This document shows, one piece after another, positions 26,912 to 35,617 of a stretch of 64,000 bases of DNA. The position numbers were made by a program, and so were the translations under genes. The stretch's first letter is position 1. Every line of letters begins with the position of its first letter. The notes beneath the pieces were generated by a model that searched no databases, was not told the origin of the DNA, and saw nothing but the letters and a program-made list of their open reading frames with translations. The DNA comes from Alloyangia pacifica. GTDB lineage: Bacteria > Pseudomonadota > Alphaproteobacteria > Rhodobacterales > Rhodobacteraceae. The stretch is taken from contig NZ_FOZW01000003.1 of NCBI RefSeq assembly GCF_900116195.1, positions 248,001 through 312,000 of the forward strand. The letters are read 5' to 3'.

Positions 26912-27976
26912 TTACTTGATCTGGTCTTCGGTGTAGTAGCCGGAGCCGATCAGGACCTCTTCCCAGTTCGAGGCGTCCACCGGGACCGGCTCGAGCAGGT
27001 AGGACGGGACGACTTTCACGCCGTTGTCGTAGGTCTCGGTGTCGTTGATCTCGGGCTCGGAGCCTTCCATCACCGCGTTGACCATGCCGACGGTGACGCG
27101 GGCAAGTTCACGGGTGTCCTTGAAGATGGTCGAGTACTGCTCGCCGGCGAGGATCGATTTCACCGACTGCACCTCGGCGTCCTGGCCGGTGACGATCGGC
27201 ATCTTCAGATCGCCCGAGCCATAGCCGACGCCCTTGAGCGACGAGAGGATGCCGATGGACAGGCCGTCGTAGGGGGCGAGCACGCCGTGCACGTCCTTGT
27301 CGGTGTAGTTGGCCGACAGGATGTTATCCATGCGCGCCTGAGCAACCGCACCGTCCCAGCGCAGCGTGCCGACCTTGTCCATGCCCATCTGGCCCGACTG
27401 GACGACGATGTCGCCGCTGTCGATCAGCGGCTGCAGCACCGACATGCCGCCGTTGTAGAAGAAGTAGGCGTTGTTGTCGTCTGGCGAGCCGCCGAAGAGT
27501 TCCACGTTCCACGGCTTGCTGTCGGGGAAGCGCTCTTCGAGGCCCTCGACCAGCGAGGTTGCCTGCTGCACGCCGACCTTGAAGTTGTCGAAGGTGGCGT
27601 AATAGTCGACGTCGCCGCTGTCGCGGATCAGCCGGTCATAGGCGACGATGCGCACGCCCGAGGCGGCGGCATTGGCCAGCGCGTTCGACAGGGTGGTGCC
27701 GTCGATGGCGGCGATCACCAGCACGTCGACGCCCTTGGTCACCATGTTCTCGATCTGGGCGAGCTGGTTGGGAATATCGTCTTCTGCATATTGCAGGTCG
27801 GTCGCGTAGCCGGCTTCTTCCAGCTGCTTGACCATGTTGTTGCCGTCGTCGATCCAGCGCGCCGAGCTCTTGGTCGGCATGGCGATGCCCACGGTGCCCT
27901 TGTCCTGGGCGAAGGCCGCGCTGGAAAGCGCAACAAGGCTTACCGCGAGCGCACCCGCGAGTTTAGTCAGTTTCAT
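26912..27976 (-). CDS. chvE: Multiple-sugar-binding periplasmic protein ChvE
   Basis: Predicted 354 aa with a signal peptide ([20 protein letters not shown], cleavage before QDKGT). The mature region opens [20 protein letters not shown] and contains [15 protein letters not shown] and [14 protein letters not shown], all typical of ChvE, the galactose/arabinose/glucose receptor of agrobacteria. In those bacteria ChvE also signals to a chemoreceptor and to VirA; no such partner is seen here. Start ATG 27974-27976. First gene of the operon chvE-gguA-gguB-dehydratase-lactonase-dehydrogenase-galM, divergent from a LysR regulator. Confidence 0.93.
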   Translation of the reverse strand: MKLTKLAGALAVSLVALSSAAFAQDKGTVGIAMPTKSSARWIDDGNNMVKQLEEAGYATDLQYAEDDIPNQLAQIENMVTKGVDVLVIAAIDGTTLSNALANAAASGVRIVAYDRLIRDSGDVDYYATFDNFKVGVQQATSLVEGLEERFPDSKPWNVELFGGSPDDNNAYFFYNGGMSVLQPLIDSGDIVVQSGQMGMDKVGTLRWDGAVAQARMDNILSANYTDKDVHGVLAPYDGLSIGILSSLKGVGYGSGDLKMPIVTGQDAEVQSVKSILAGEQYSTIFKDTRELARVTVGMVNAVMEGSEPEINDTETYDNGVKVVPSYLLEPVPVDASNWEEVLIGSGYYTEDQIK

Positions 27977-28076
27977 CGGTATCCTCCCGTTGAAGGGGGC
28001 GTCTCCCGCACCCCGCTCGTCCCCGGACTCCTCATGGACTCGCGTGGGAACGTCAAAAGTCCTACTTAATCGTGAC

Positions 28077-28125
28077 ATACCGAACAAATACCATTATTGG
28101 TCATCTGCATAACGATACCGGTATG
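28077..28125. promoter_or_regulatory. Operator candidate of the GbpR-like regulator
   Basis: In the chvE/gbpR divergent region, an inverted pair CATACCG (28077-28083) and CGGTATG (28119-28125) encloses a smaller palindrome ACCA-TTAT-TGGT (28090-28101). Its ACC/GGT arms with 4-nt spacer resemble LysR-type binding sites. It is about 100 bp from the chvE start and just upstream of the regulator. Confidence 0.4.
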
Positions 28126-28129
28126 TGTG

Positions 28130-29059
28130 ATGTCCGACCTGCTGAAGAACCTGCGCCCCGCGCAGATCCGCCTGATCGCGGCGATTGCCGAGCACGGGCA
28201 GCTGCAGGTGGCGGCCACCGCCTGCCGGATGACCCAGCCTGGTGCGTCACGGATGCTGGCCGAGCTGGAGCGCGCCATCGGTGCGCGGCTGTTCCAGCGC
28301 ACGCCCAAGGGAATGGAGCCCACTCCCACCGGCACGCTGCTGGCCCAGCACGCGCGGCGTATCGAGCACGACCTGCGCCGCATGGCCGAGGATTTCGACG
28401 ACCTGCATTCCGGCCTTGGCGGCACGGTGCGGGTCGGCGCGGTAACCGGCCCGGCGCTCGGCCAGCTGGTGCCGCAGGTGCAGCGGCTGAAGGCGCTGTC
28501 GAGCTCGGTGGACATCTCGATCGAGGTTGCCCCCTCGGTGGCACTGGTGCAGGCGCTGGAACGCGGCGAGCTCGACTTCGCACTGGCCCGGCTACCACCG
28601 CAGTTCGACGAGCGCGATTTCGTGCTGGAGCCGGCGCGGGACGAGATCGTGCAGCTGCTGGTGCGCGAGGGTCACCCGATGCTCGGACGCAGCCCGGTCT
28701 CCATCGCCGACCTGCACGGCACGCGCTGGATCCTGCAACAACGCGGCGCGCCGATCCGCGCCGCCATCGAGACCGCCTTCCACGACGAGGGGATGACCGC
28801 GCCGCCGGACGTGATCACCACCTCCTCGCTGCTGGCGATCATCGCGCTGCTGAAGGAGTCCGATGCGGTCGCGCCCATGTCGCAGGAGGTGATCGACCTG
28901 ATGCTGGAGCCGCCGGTCTCGGCGGACCTGCGGCGGCTGCAACTGAACCGTCTGGTGACGGTCGAGCCCTACCTGATCATCCAGGCGCGCGGACGTCACA
29001 TCTCGAAAGCCGCCGAGCGGCTGCTCGGCATGGTGCAGGAGAGCATTCGCAGTTTCTGA
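28130..29059 (+). CDS. gbpR: LysR-family regulator, GbpR-like (sugar-responsive)
   Basis: Predicted 309 aa with an N-terminal winged HTH (about residues 7-65: RPAQIRLIAAIAEHGQLQVA, then MTQPGASRMLAELE) and a C-terminal LysR substrate domain (about 95-300). The start is ATG 28130; a GTG three bases earlier is possible. It is divergent from chvE, the same arrangement as gbpR-chvE in Agrobacterium, where GbpR controls chvE in response to arabinose, galactose and fucose. Identity of the inducer here is inferred. Confidence 0.85.
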   Translation: MSDLLKNLRPAQIRLIAAIAEHGQLQVAATACRMTQPGASRMLAELERAIGARLFQRTPKGMEPTPTGTLLAQHARRIEHDLRRMAEDFDDLHSGLGGTVRVGAVTGPALGQLVPQVQRLKALSSSVDISIEVAPSVALVQALERGELDFALARLPPQFDERDFVLEPARDEIVQLLVREGHPMLGRSPVSIADLHGTRWILQQRGAPIRAAIETAFHDEGMTAPPDVITTSSLLAIIALLKESDAVAPMSQEVIDLMLEPPVSADLRRLQLNRLVTVEPYLIIQARGRHISKAAERLLGMVQESIRSF

Positions 29060-29098
29060 GGCCAAATTCCGAATTCGGGAAATTTTCTCACCGGCGGA

Positions 29099-29827
29099 TC
29101 AGCCCGCGCGGCGCACGCCTCCGGCGGGGGCATCCGTCACCACCTTTTCCATGCAAGCGCGCGCCCGGTCCGGCATTCCGGCGCGGATCGCATCGACGAT
29201 GGCGCGGTGCTTCTCGACGCTGCGCGCGAGATCTCCCGGCTCGCGCGCCTCCTCTGCCTCGGCGATGAGCTGTGAGTAGAGCGCCGCCTGCACCAGATCG
29301 CCCAGAGATTGCAGGAAGCGGTTGTCCGAAAGCTGCAGGATCAGCTTGTGGAACTCCAGATCCGCCATGGCAAAGGCCGTGCGGCCGCCGGCCTGCGCCA
29401 GCGCCTCGCAGCTCGCATCGAGCCGCGCGTGTTCCTCGGGCCCGGCGCGCTCGGCCACCAGTGCCGCCGCCGCGGGCTCGATGATCAGCCGGATCTCGTT
29501 CAGATCGGCGACGAAGCGTCCCGGCGTCTTCTGTTCAGAGTGCCAGCGCAGCACGTCGGGGTCGAACATGTTCCACTCGGACGAGGGTTGCACCCGCGTG
29601 CCGACCTTGGCCTTCGAGGCCAGCATGCCTTTGGCGATCAGCGTCTTCTTGGCCTCGCGGATGACCGTGCGCGAGACACCGAACATCTCTTCGAGGTCCG
29701 GGTCGAGCGGGATCATCGCGCGCTCGGGGTATTCCCCGGCGACGATGGCCAGACCGAGCTGGTCCACCACGTGGGTGGTATGGCTCTGGGCGCGGTCCGA
29801 AAAACCGCCGCCCGCCGTCAATGTCAT
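29099..29827 (-). CDS. GntR-family regulator, FCD (FadR) subfamily
   Basis: Predicted 242 aa. The N-terminal winged HTH (about residues 15-75, ERAMIPLDPDLEEMFGVSRT with VIREAKKTLIAKGML) is followed by an all-helical FCD domain with metal-ligand-like Asp/His (DLNEIRLIIEP, DLEFHKLIL, EKHRAIVDAI). Its start overlaps the permease YjfF stop by 4 bp (ATGA), so it is the last gene of the ytfQRT-yjfF operon and probably regulates that operon, with a sugar acid as likely effector. Confidence 0.88.
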   Translation of the reverse strand: MTLTAGGGFSDRAQSHTTHVVDQLGLAIVAGEYPERAMIPLDPDLEEMFGVSRTVIREAKKTLIAKGMLASKAKVGTRVQPSSEWNMFDPDVLRWHSEQKTPGRFVADLNEIRLIIEPAAAALVAERAGPEEHARLDASCEALAQAGGRTAFAMADLEFHKLILQLSDNRFLQSLGDLVQAALYSQLIAEAEEAREPGDLARSVEKHRAIVDAIRAGMPDRARACMEKVVTDAPAGGVRRAG

Positions 29828-30816
29828 GATCGCGCGTCTGATGCGGTCAGAAGCCTTATGCGCGCCGTCGTTGCCCAACCCAAACCCTTTTGCAGCATGA
29901 TGAAGGCGAACAGCAGGCCCCCGATCACGATCTTCGTCCACCAGCTCGAGAGCGTGCCGTCAAAGACGATGTACGTCTGTATCAGCCCCATGATCAGAAT
30001 GCCAAAGAAAGTGCCCGCGACAAAACCGCTGCCACCGCTCAGGAGCGTGCCCCCGATGACCACCGCGGCGATGGCGTCGAGCTCGACGCCGACGGTCGCC
30101 AACGAGTAACCCGCCGAGGTGTAGAGCGTGTAGACGATCCCCGCGAGCCCGGCCAGACCGCCCGAGACAGCGTAGATTCCGATGGTCGTCCGCGCCCGCG
30201 GCACCCCCATCAGCTGCGCGGTCTGCGCCGAGCCGCCGATGGCATAGACGTTCTGGCCAAAGCGCGTGCGGTGCAGCACGATCATTGCCGCCACGTAGGT
30301 CAGCAGCATCAGCGCGCCGGTCAGCCGGAAGCGCCCACCCCCCGGGGCCTTCCAGTAGAGCGACTGCAGCCAGTCGTAAAATTCGTGGGTGATCGGCACG
30401 GACTCGGTCGACAGCACATAGGCCAGCCCGCGCATCAGGAACATGCCCGCCAGCGTGACGATGAAGGGCGGCATCTCGAGATAGTGGATGATCCCGCCCA
30501 TGGCGGCGCCGAAGCCGGTGGTGATCAGCAGCACCAGCGCGAAGGCCACCAGCGGGTGAATGGATGTGTCGCGCAGGATCACCGCGAGGAAGACGCCGGT
30601 GAAGGCGATCACCGAGCCGACCGAGAGGTCGATGCCTCCCGACAGGATCACGAAGGTCATGCCGACCGCGGTGATGCCAAGGAAGGCGTTGTCGGTCAGC
30701 AGGTTGGCCACCACCCGTGTCGAGGCCATCGCCGGGTACTGCGCGGCGCAGAGCACGAAGGCCAGCACGAAGGTCGCAAGCGTGATGTAGAGCGGAAGCT
30801 TGGTGGATTGGCTCAT
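29824..30816 (-). CDS. yjfF: Sugar ABC transporter permease YjfF (galactofuranose-type)
   Basis: Predicted 330 aa with about eight membrane segments, including the BPD_transp_2 motifs LSGGIDLSVGSVIAFTGVFL and YAIGGSAQTAQLMGVPRART. Similar to E. coli YjfF of the YtfQ-YtfR-YtfT-YjfF galactofuranose importer. Overlaps the preceding permease by 4 bp and the GntR regulator by 4 bp. Together with YtfT it makes a heterodimeric channel. Confidence 0.9.
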   Translation of the reverse strand: MSQSTKLPLYITLATFVLAFVLCAAQYPAMASTRVVANLLTDNAFLGITAVGMTFVILSGGIDLSVGSVIAFTGVFLAVILRDTSIHPLVAFALVLLITTGFGAAMGGIIHYLEMPPFIVTLAGMFLMRGLAYVLSTESVPITHEFYDWLQSLYWKAPGGGRFRLTGALMLLTYVAAMIVLHRTRFGQNVYAIGGSAQTAQLMGVPRARTTIGIYAVSGGLAGLAGIVYTLYTSAGYSLATVGVELDAIAAVVIGGTLLSGGSGFVAGTFFGILIMGLIQTYIVFDGTLSSWWTKIVIGGLLFAFIMLQKGLGWATTARIRLLTASDARS

Positions 30817-31859
30817 GACTGGCCCTCCTCTTGCGGAGTCCGCGGGGCAGGCTTCGGCCTTTCCCGCAGCACCGGCCCGGTCGAGGCCCGCAGCAGGTAG
30901 AGGCTGTGGCGCACGCGCGGGCTCTGGATGACGAGGATGGCGATGATGATCAGCGCCTTGATGACGAGGTTGAACTCCACCGGCATGCCCGAGAGCAGGA
31001 TCAGCGAGTTTACCCCCTGAATGATCAGCGCCCCCAGCAGCGAGGCGGTGATCGAGAACCGCCCGCCAAGCAGCGAGTTGCCACCGATGACCACGGCGAG
31101 GATCGCGTCCAGTTCCATCCACAGCCCGGCGTTGTTGGCATCCGCACCCTTGATGTCGGCGGCGACGATGACACCGGCGAGGGCGGCGCAGAGACCGGAA
31201 ACAAGGTAGACCGCGATCAGCAGCACACGGGCGTTGATCCCGGCAAGCCGCGAGGACGTCTGGTTGATGCCCACCGCCTCGATCAGCAGGCCAAGGGCGC
31301 TCCGGCGGATCACCAGGCCCACGACGCAGGCCACGGCGATCCAGATCCAGATAGGCGTCGGTACGGCGGCGATAGTGCCGGCCCCCAGCCGGATCAGCCC
31401 GGGATCGTTGAAGGTGAGGATGGCTCCCTCGGTCAGCAATTGCCCGATGCCGCGCCCGGCGACCATAAGCACCAGCGTCGCGACGATGGGCTGGATGCGG
31501 AAGATCGCCACCAGCACGCCGTTCCACAGGCCGCAGGCGGCGCCCGCCGCCAGCGCCAGCAGCACCGCAAGCGTCCAATGCGCGCCGCCCACCACCGCCG
31601 AGGCGGCGACCGCCCCGGCGATGGCCATCACCGCCCCGACCGACAGGTCGATGCCGCGCGTGGCGATGACCAGCGTCATGCCGGTGGCCAGAAGCGCAGT
31701 GGGTGCGCCCCGGTTGAGTACGTCGATCAGGTTGCCGAAGAGCCGACCATGCTGGAACTCGACGTGGAAGAAGCCCCGGAAGACCAGAAAGTTGGCCGCC
31801 AGCACCAGCGCCAGGATGATGATCTGTGGCATCACCCGTTTCAGCGTGGATTTCATCAT
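30813..31859 (-). CDS. ytfT: Sugar ABC transporter permease YtfT (galactofuranose-type)
   Basis: Predicted 348 aa, about nine hydrophobic segments, with the motif IATRGIDLSVGAVMAIAGAV and GINQTSSRLAGINARVLLIA, as in YtfT. Its C-terminal tail is polar (about residues 318-348). Overlaps by 4 bp with the ATPase upstream and with yjfF downstream. Confidence 0.9.
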   Translation of the reverse strand: MMKSTLKRVMPQIIILALVLAANFLVFRGFFHVEFQHGRLFGNLIDVLNRGAPTALLATGMTLVIATRGIDLSVGAVMAIAGAVAASAVVGGAHWTLAVLLALAAGAACGLWNGVLVAIFRIQPIVATLVLMVAGRGIGQLLTEGAILTFNDPGLIRLGAGTIAAVPTPIWIWIAVACVVGLVIRRSALGLLIEAVGINQTSSRLAGINARVLLIAVYLVSGLCAALAGVIVAADIKGADANNAGLWMELDAILAVVIGGNSLLGGRFSITASLLGALIIQGVNSLILLSGMPVEFNLVIKALIIIAILVIQSPRVRHSLYLLRASTGPVLRERPKPAPRTPQEEGQS

Positions 31860-33358
31860 GCCGCGTCCTCCGCCGCGATGGCCTCGACGATGGATTTGGT
31901 CGAGATCTCGTGTCCGGTCAGTTCGCCCACCTGCCGCCGATCGCGCAGCACGACGATGCGCGAGGAATAGGCCACCAACTCCTCCATTTCCGAGGAGGCG
32001 ACGATCAGTGCCATGCCCTTCTCGCGCAGATCCTCGATCAGCGCGATGATCTCGGCGTGCGCGCCGACGTCTATGCCGCGCGTCGGCTCGTCGAGGATCA
32101 ACAGCTCGGGCTCGGTCGCCAGCCAGCGCGCCAGCAGCGCCTTTTGCTGATTGCCGCCCGAAAGCAGCCGGATCGGCATGTCGAGCGAGGCGAGGCGAAT
32201 ATCGAGCGCCTTCACGTAGTGCTGGGCAATCTCCTCGGCCTTGGCGCGGGGAATGGGACGGTGCCAGCCCTGCCGCGCCTGCAGCGACAGGATGATGTTC
32301 TCGCGCACCGACAGGTCGCCGACGATGCCGTCGGTCTTGCGGTCCTCAGGGCAGAGCGCAAAGCGGTTACGGATCGCCTCGCGCGGGTTGGTGATGCGCA
32401 GCCCCCTTCCCCGCAGCTCGGCCGTGCCCTGATCCGCGGCGACCACGCCGAAGACCACATTGGCGGTCTCGCTGCGGCCGGATCCGAGCAACCCGGCGAG
32501 GCCGACCACCTCGCCCTCGCGGATCTCCATGTCAAACGGCTCGATGCTGCCGCGCTTGCCGAAGCCCTTAAGCGAGAGCAGCAGTTCGCCGGGCTCGGAA
32601 TGGGCGCGATGATGGGTCGCCGCCTCGAGCTGACGACCGAGCATCAGGGTGACGATCTCGGTCTGGCTCACGTCGGCGAGCCGCCGGGTGCCCACCACCC
32701 GGCCATTGCGCAGGATGGTGGCGCGGTCCGAGATGGCAAAGACCTGATCGAGGAAATGGGTGATGAAGACGATGGCGAGCCCCCTGCCCTTCAGCCGCTC
32801 GATCACCGAAAACAGCAGCTGCACCTCGTCATGGTCGAGGCTGGCGGTGGGCTCGTCGAGGATCAGCACCTTGCCCGAAAGCTCGACGGCGCGGGCAATG
32901 GCGACGATCTGCTGGATTGCGATGGAATAGCTCGAAAGGAGGCGGCCGGGGTCGATGTCGAGCCCGTAGTCGCGCAGGATGTCCCGCGCCTCGCGCTTCA
33001 TCCGGCGATGATCGACCATGCCCCAGCGCATCGGCTGGCGGCCCAGAAAGAGGTTCTCAGCCACCGTGAGGTTCTCCAGCAGGTTCACCTCCTGGTAGAC
33101 GGTGCCGATCCCGAGACTCTGGCTGTCCAGCGGATCGCGCGGGTCGATCTCGGCGCCCGAGAGCGCGATGGTGCCGCCGTCGCGGCTGTACGCGCCGGTC
33201 ACGCACTTGATCAGCGTGGATTTTCCCGCGCCATTCTCTCCCAGCAGCGCGTGCACCTCGCCGGGATAGAGCGCCAGCTCCACGTCATCGAGCGCGATCG
33301 CGCCCGGAAAGAATTTGCTGATGCCGCGTGCGTGCAGCACCGGTTCCGGCATGGCCAT
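31856..33358 (-). CDS. ytfR: Sugar ABC transporter ATP-binding protein YtfR (two ABC domains)
   Basis: Predicted 500 aa double ABC ATPase. N-domain: Walker [10 protein letters not shown] (about residues 41-49), Walker [14 protein letters not shown]-domain: GLLGSGRSETANVVFG segment, signature [15 protein letters not shown], Walker [15 protein letters not shown]. Start ATG 33358 (MAMPEPV). Couples ATP hydrolysis to import by YtfT-YjfF. Confidence 0.92.
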   Translation of the reverse strand: MAMPEPVLHARGISKFFPGAIALDDVELALYPGEVHALLGENGAGKSTLIKCVTGAYSRDGGTIALSGAEIDPRDPLDSQSLGIGTVYQEVNLLENLTVAENLFLGRQPMRWGMVDHRRMKREARDILRDYGLDIDPGRLLSSYSIAIQQIVAIARAVELSGKVLILDEPTASLDHDEVQLLFSVIERLKGRGLAIVFITHFLDQVFAISDRATILRNGRVVGTRRLADVSQTEIVTLMLGRQLEAATHHRAHSEPGELLLSLKGFGKRGSIEPFDMEIREGEVVGLAGLLGSGRSETANVVFGVVAADQGTAELRGRGLRITNPREAIRNRFALCPEDRKTDGIVGDLSVRENIILSLQARQGWHRPIPRAKAEEIAQHYVKALDIRLASLDMPIRLLSGGNQQKALLARWLATEPELLILDEPTRGIDVGAHAEIIALIEDLREKGMALIVASSEMEELVAYSSRIVVLRDRRQVGELTGHEISTKSIVEAIAAEDAA

Positions 33359-33420
33359 CCCGAGTTCCCTCCCCTCGAACAGGGTTGTGCGCCCCCCGGC
33401 CCCCACCGGAAGGCGCGTCC

Positions 33421-33435
33421 GGCAGGGGCCCTGCC
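33421..33435 (-). promoter_or_regulatory. Stem-loop between ytfQ and ytfR
   Basis: The perfect palindrome GGCAGGG-G-CCCTGCC lies 14 bp after the ytfQ stop. It is the same kind of structure seen after chvE and after rhaS in this window, probably tuning binding-protein versus ATPase expression. Confidence 0.45.
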
Positions 33436-33449
33436 CCCGCCGCGCAGCG

Positions 33450-34403
33450 TCAGTATCCGAGATCCTTCTTGCTCTCGTAAATGGCCGCGTTGTCGTCATC
33501 GCTGGTGTAGAGCTTGGATTCCGTCTGGATCCACTTCGGCGGCATGGTGCCGTCCTTCCAGTAGGCTTCCAGCACGTCGAAGGCGGGCCCGGCCATGTTC
33601 GGCGTCAGTTCCACCGTGGCATTGGCCTCGCCGGCCTTCATCGCCAGATGGATGTCGGGCACCGAGTCGATCGACACGATCTTGATGTCTTCGCCCGGCT
33701 TCAGACCGGCTTCCTTGATCGCCTGGATCGCGCCCACGGCCATGTCATCATTGTGCGCGTAGAGCGCGCAGATGTTCTCGCCGCCCTCGGACTTGAGGAA
33801 GCTCTCCATCACCACCTTGCCCTGCGCACGGGTGAAATCGCCGGTCTGGCTGCGGGTGATGGAGATGTTGTCCGCGGCGGCGATGGCCTCTTCGAAGCCC
33901 TTCTTGCGCGAGATGGCGGGCGAGGAGCCGGTGGTGCCCTGAAGCTCGACCACGGGGCACTCGGCATCGCCCACAGCCTCCACCAGCCAATTGCCGGCAA
34001 CCATGCCTTCGTGCACCTGGTCCGAAGTCACGGCGGTCATGTAAAGGTCCTCAGGGGCGTCGATGTTGCGGTCCAGAAGGATCACCGGGATGTCGGCATC
34101 CTTGGCCTCTTCCAGCACCTCCTCCCAGCCGGTGGCGACCACCGGGGCGAGCAGGATCGCATCGACCCCCTGCGCCACGAAGCTGCGGATCGCCTTGATC
34201 TGGTTCTCTTGTTTCTGCTGGGCGTCGGCGAATTTCAGGTCGTAGCCACGCTCTTCGGCCTGCTGCTTGGTGACCGTGGTCTCGGCGGCGCGCCAGCCGG
34301 ACTCGGATCCGATCTGCGAAAAACCGATGGTTTCGCCCTCGGCCATGGCGACGGCGGGCACAAGGATAGCGGCGCTTGCGAGCAAGCTTTTAAGAATGTT
34401 CAT
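33450..34403 (-). CDS. ytfQ: Galactofuranose-type periplasmic binding protein YtfQ
   Basis: Predicted 317 aa. Signal peptide MNILKSLLASAAILVPAVAMA, then the mature sequence ETIGFSQIGSESGWRAAETT, nearly identical in pattern to E. coli YtfQ (galactofuranose and galactopyranose receptor). The ADAQQKQENQIKAIRSFVAQ and LAPVVATGWEEVLEEAKDAD motifs of that family follow. First gene of the operon; no catabolic enzyme accompanies it, so it may feed the galactose/arabinose pathway encoded just upstream. Confidence 0.93.
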   Translation of the reverse strand: MNILKSLLASAAILVPAVAMAEGETIGFSQIGSESGWRAAETTVTKQQAEERGYDLKFADAQQKQENQIKAIRSFVAQGVDAILLAPVVATGWEEVLEEAKDADIPVILLDRNIDAPEDLYMTAVTSDQVHEGMVAGNWLVEAVGDAECPVVELQGTTGSSPAISRKKGFEEAIAAADNISITRSQTGDFTRAQGKVVMESFLKSEGGENICALYAHNDDMAVGAIQAIKEAGLKPGEDIKIVSIDSVPDIHLAMKAGEANATVELTPNMAGPAFDVLEAYWKDGTMPPKWIQTESKLYTSDDDNAAIYESKKDLGY

Positions 34404-34444
34404 GATGTCCTCCCATGGACCTCTCCTCAGGTCCTCGGTCAATT

Positions 34445-34455
34445 AAGTATTACTT
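34445..34455. promoter_or_regulatory. Palindrome upstream of ytfQ, possible GntR/FCD operator
   Basis: AAGTA-T-TACTT is an 11-bp perfect palindrome located 42 bp upstream of the ytfQ start in an AT-rich patch (34441-34475) amid GC-rich DNA, with nearby repeats of AGTAATA on the minus strand. A site like this suits the FCD regulator encoded at the operon end. Confidence 0.35.
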
Positions 34456-34571
34456 TATTACTATTGTAAAGCGTCCTGTGACGCCGCCGTGGCTTCCGCA
34501 GAAAAATGCAGGATAATCAGCTGCCTGATACTGGTTCTCGCGCGTGATCACATTGCGCCACACGACTCGGC

Positions 34572-35054
34572 CTAGCGGGAAAACAGTCGGGCATCCCAGG
34601 CGATGGGCGTCTCGAGCCCGGTCGCGATGCGGACGAAATCCGGGTGCGCCACATTGAAGATCAGGTTGCGTTCCACCGGGGCGACGGCGCTCGGCACCAC
34701 CAGCACCGCAGAGCGCGCCTCTTGCACCCAGCCATGGCCGAAGGCGGCGGCACCGGGGTCGCCCGGCGTCTTCCAGTCCGGCGCGAGATGATCGGCAAAG
34801 ACCTCGTAGCTGACGCCCGCCGGAATGGTGATCTCGAGCGCGTGCTGCCCTTCGGGCAGGATCCCGGCGAAATGCACCAGCTTTTCCAGCATCGCGGTGG
34901 CGTAATGCTCGGAGGCGTAGATCACCGGATCGCCTGCAAGGTGCCAACGCCCACCGTAGCGCAGCGCGCCGCCCTCGGACCAGATCGGGTAGCGCCCCTC
35001 GGGATCGCCGATGCGCCAGGCCCGGCGCTCGGCGTCGAAGCGGCGGTGAGTCAT
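34572..35054 (-). CDS. RES-domain toxin
   Basis: Predicted 160 aa with the RES domain: Arg in AWRIGDPEGRYPIWSEGGA, Glu/Tyr region VIYASEHYATAMLEKLVH, and Ser-region segment EARSAVLVVPSAVAPVERN. RES toxins are ADP-ribosyltransferase-like and deplete cellular NAD+ when freed from antitoxin. Its start ATG 35052-35054 overlaps the antitoxin stop by one base. Located beside the replication module, where it probably helps to keep the plasmid. Confidence 0.85.
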   Translation of the reverse strand: MTHRRFDAERRAWRIGDPEGRYPIWSEGGALRYGGRWHLAGDPVIYASEHYATAMLEKLVHFAGILPEGQHALEITIPAGVSYEVFADHLAPDWKTPGDPGAAAFGHGWVQEARSAVLVVPSAVAPVERNLIFNVAHPDFVRIATGLETPIAWDARLFSR

Positions 35055-35494
35055 CAGGCGGCGAAGCCCGCCTCGGCCCGGTGCAGCAGGTCGATCACCG
35101 CATCCGCCCCGGCCGAACTGGAGGTTGCCAGATCCAGCGCCGCACGCCCGCCTAGCATCGGGTGCGGCGCTTCGAGAAAGGCCATGCACCGCTCGTGATC
35201 GCCCCGGTAGAGCCGCAGCGCCAACTCGTAGACGCGGGCGAATTCGTAAAGCTTTTCACTGGTTTCTCGGGTCAGCGGTTTTCCGTGGCGGCGCACGCGC
35301 CGGTAGGTCGCCTCTGGCAGGATGCGAAAGAACCGCGCCGCGCCGAGGCGGTCATGTACCCGCCGGGCGCTGTCCGCTGGCAGCCCATGCGCAACCTGGT
35401 CGGCCAGCGAGATGCGGTCGGTCACGCCATTCGCAAGGCCGAGAAGATCGGCAATGCGCAGAGCTTCGGTCGGGCGATCCTTCAGAACTTGCAT
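35054..35494 (-). CDS. Xre/MbcA/ParS-type antitoxin (DUF2384)
   Basis: Predicted 146 aa. The start ATG 35492-35494 has GGAGG 6 bp upstream, better than the longer upstream frame to 35545. The middle helix-turn-helix-like part (about residues 28-60) and the C-terminal DUF2384 domain (about 75-140: LYEFARVYELALRLYRGDHE, then CMAFLEAPHPMLGGRAALDL) are typical of partners of RES toxins. Encoded immediately before the toxin, which it should neutralise and regulate. Confidence 0.85.
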   Translation of the reverse strand: MQVLKDRPTEALRIADLLGLANGVTDRISLADQVAHGLPADSARRVHDRLGAARFFRILPEATYRRVRRHGKPLTRETSEKLYEFARVYELALRLYRGDHERCMAFLEAPHPMLGGRAALDLATSSSAGADAVIDLLHRAEAGFAA

Positions 35495-35617
35495 GGTGGG
35501 CCTCCGCAGGGAGAGTAAGTCAGCTGACACCAATATGGCGATCATCTGATCGCGGTCAAGGATTCGGCGCCCGCTCGCCCGCCGGAAGCCCTACCGGGAA
35601 ACGCCCCGGCAGGACGG

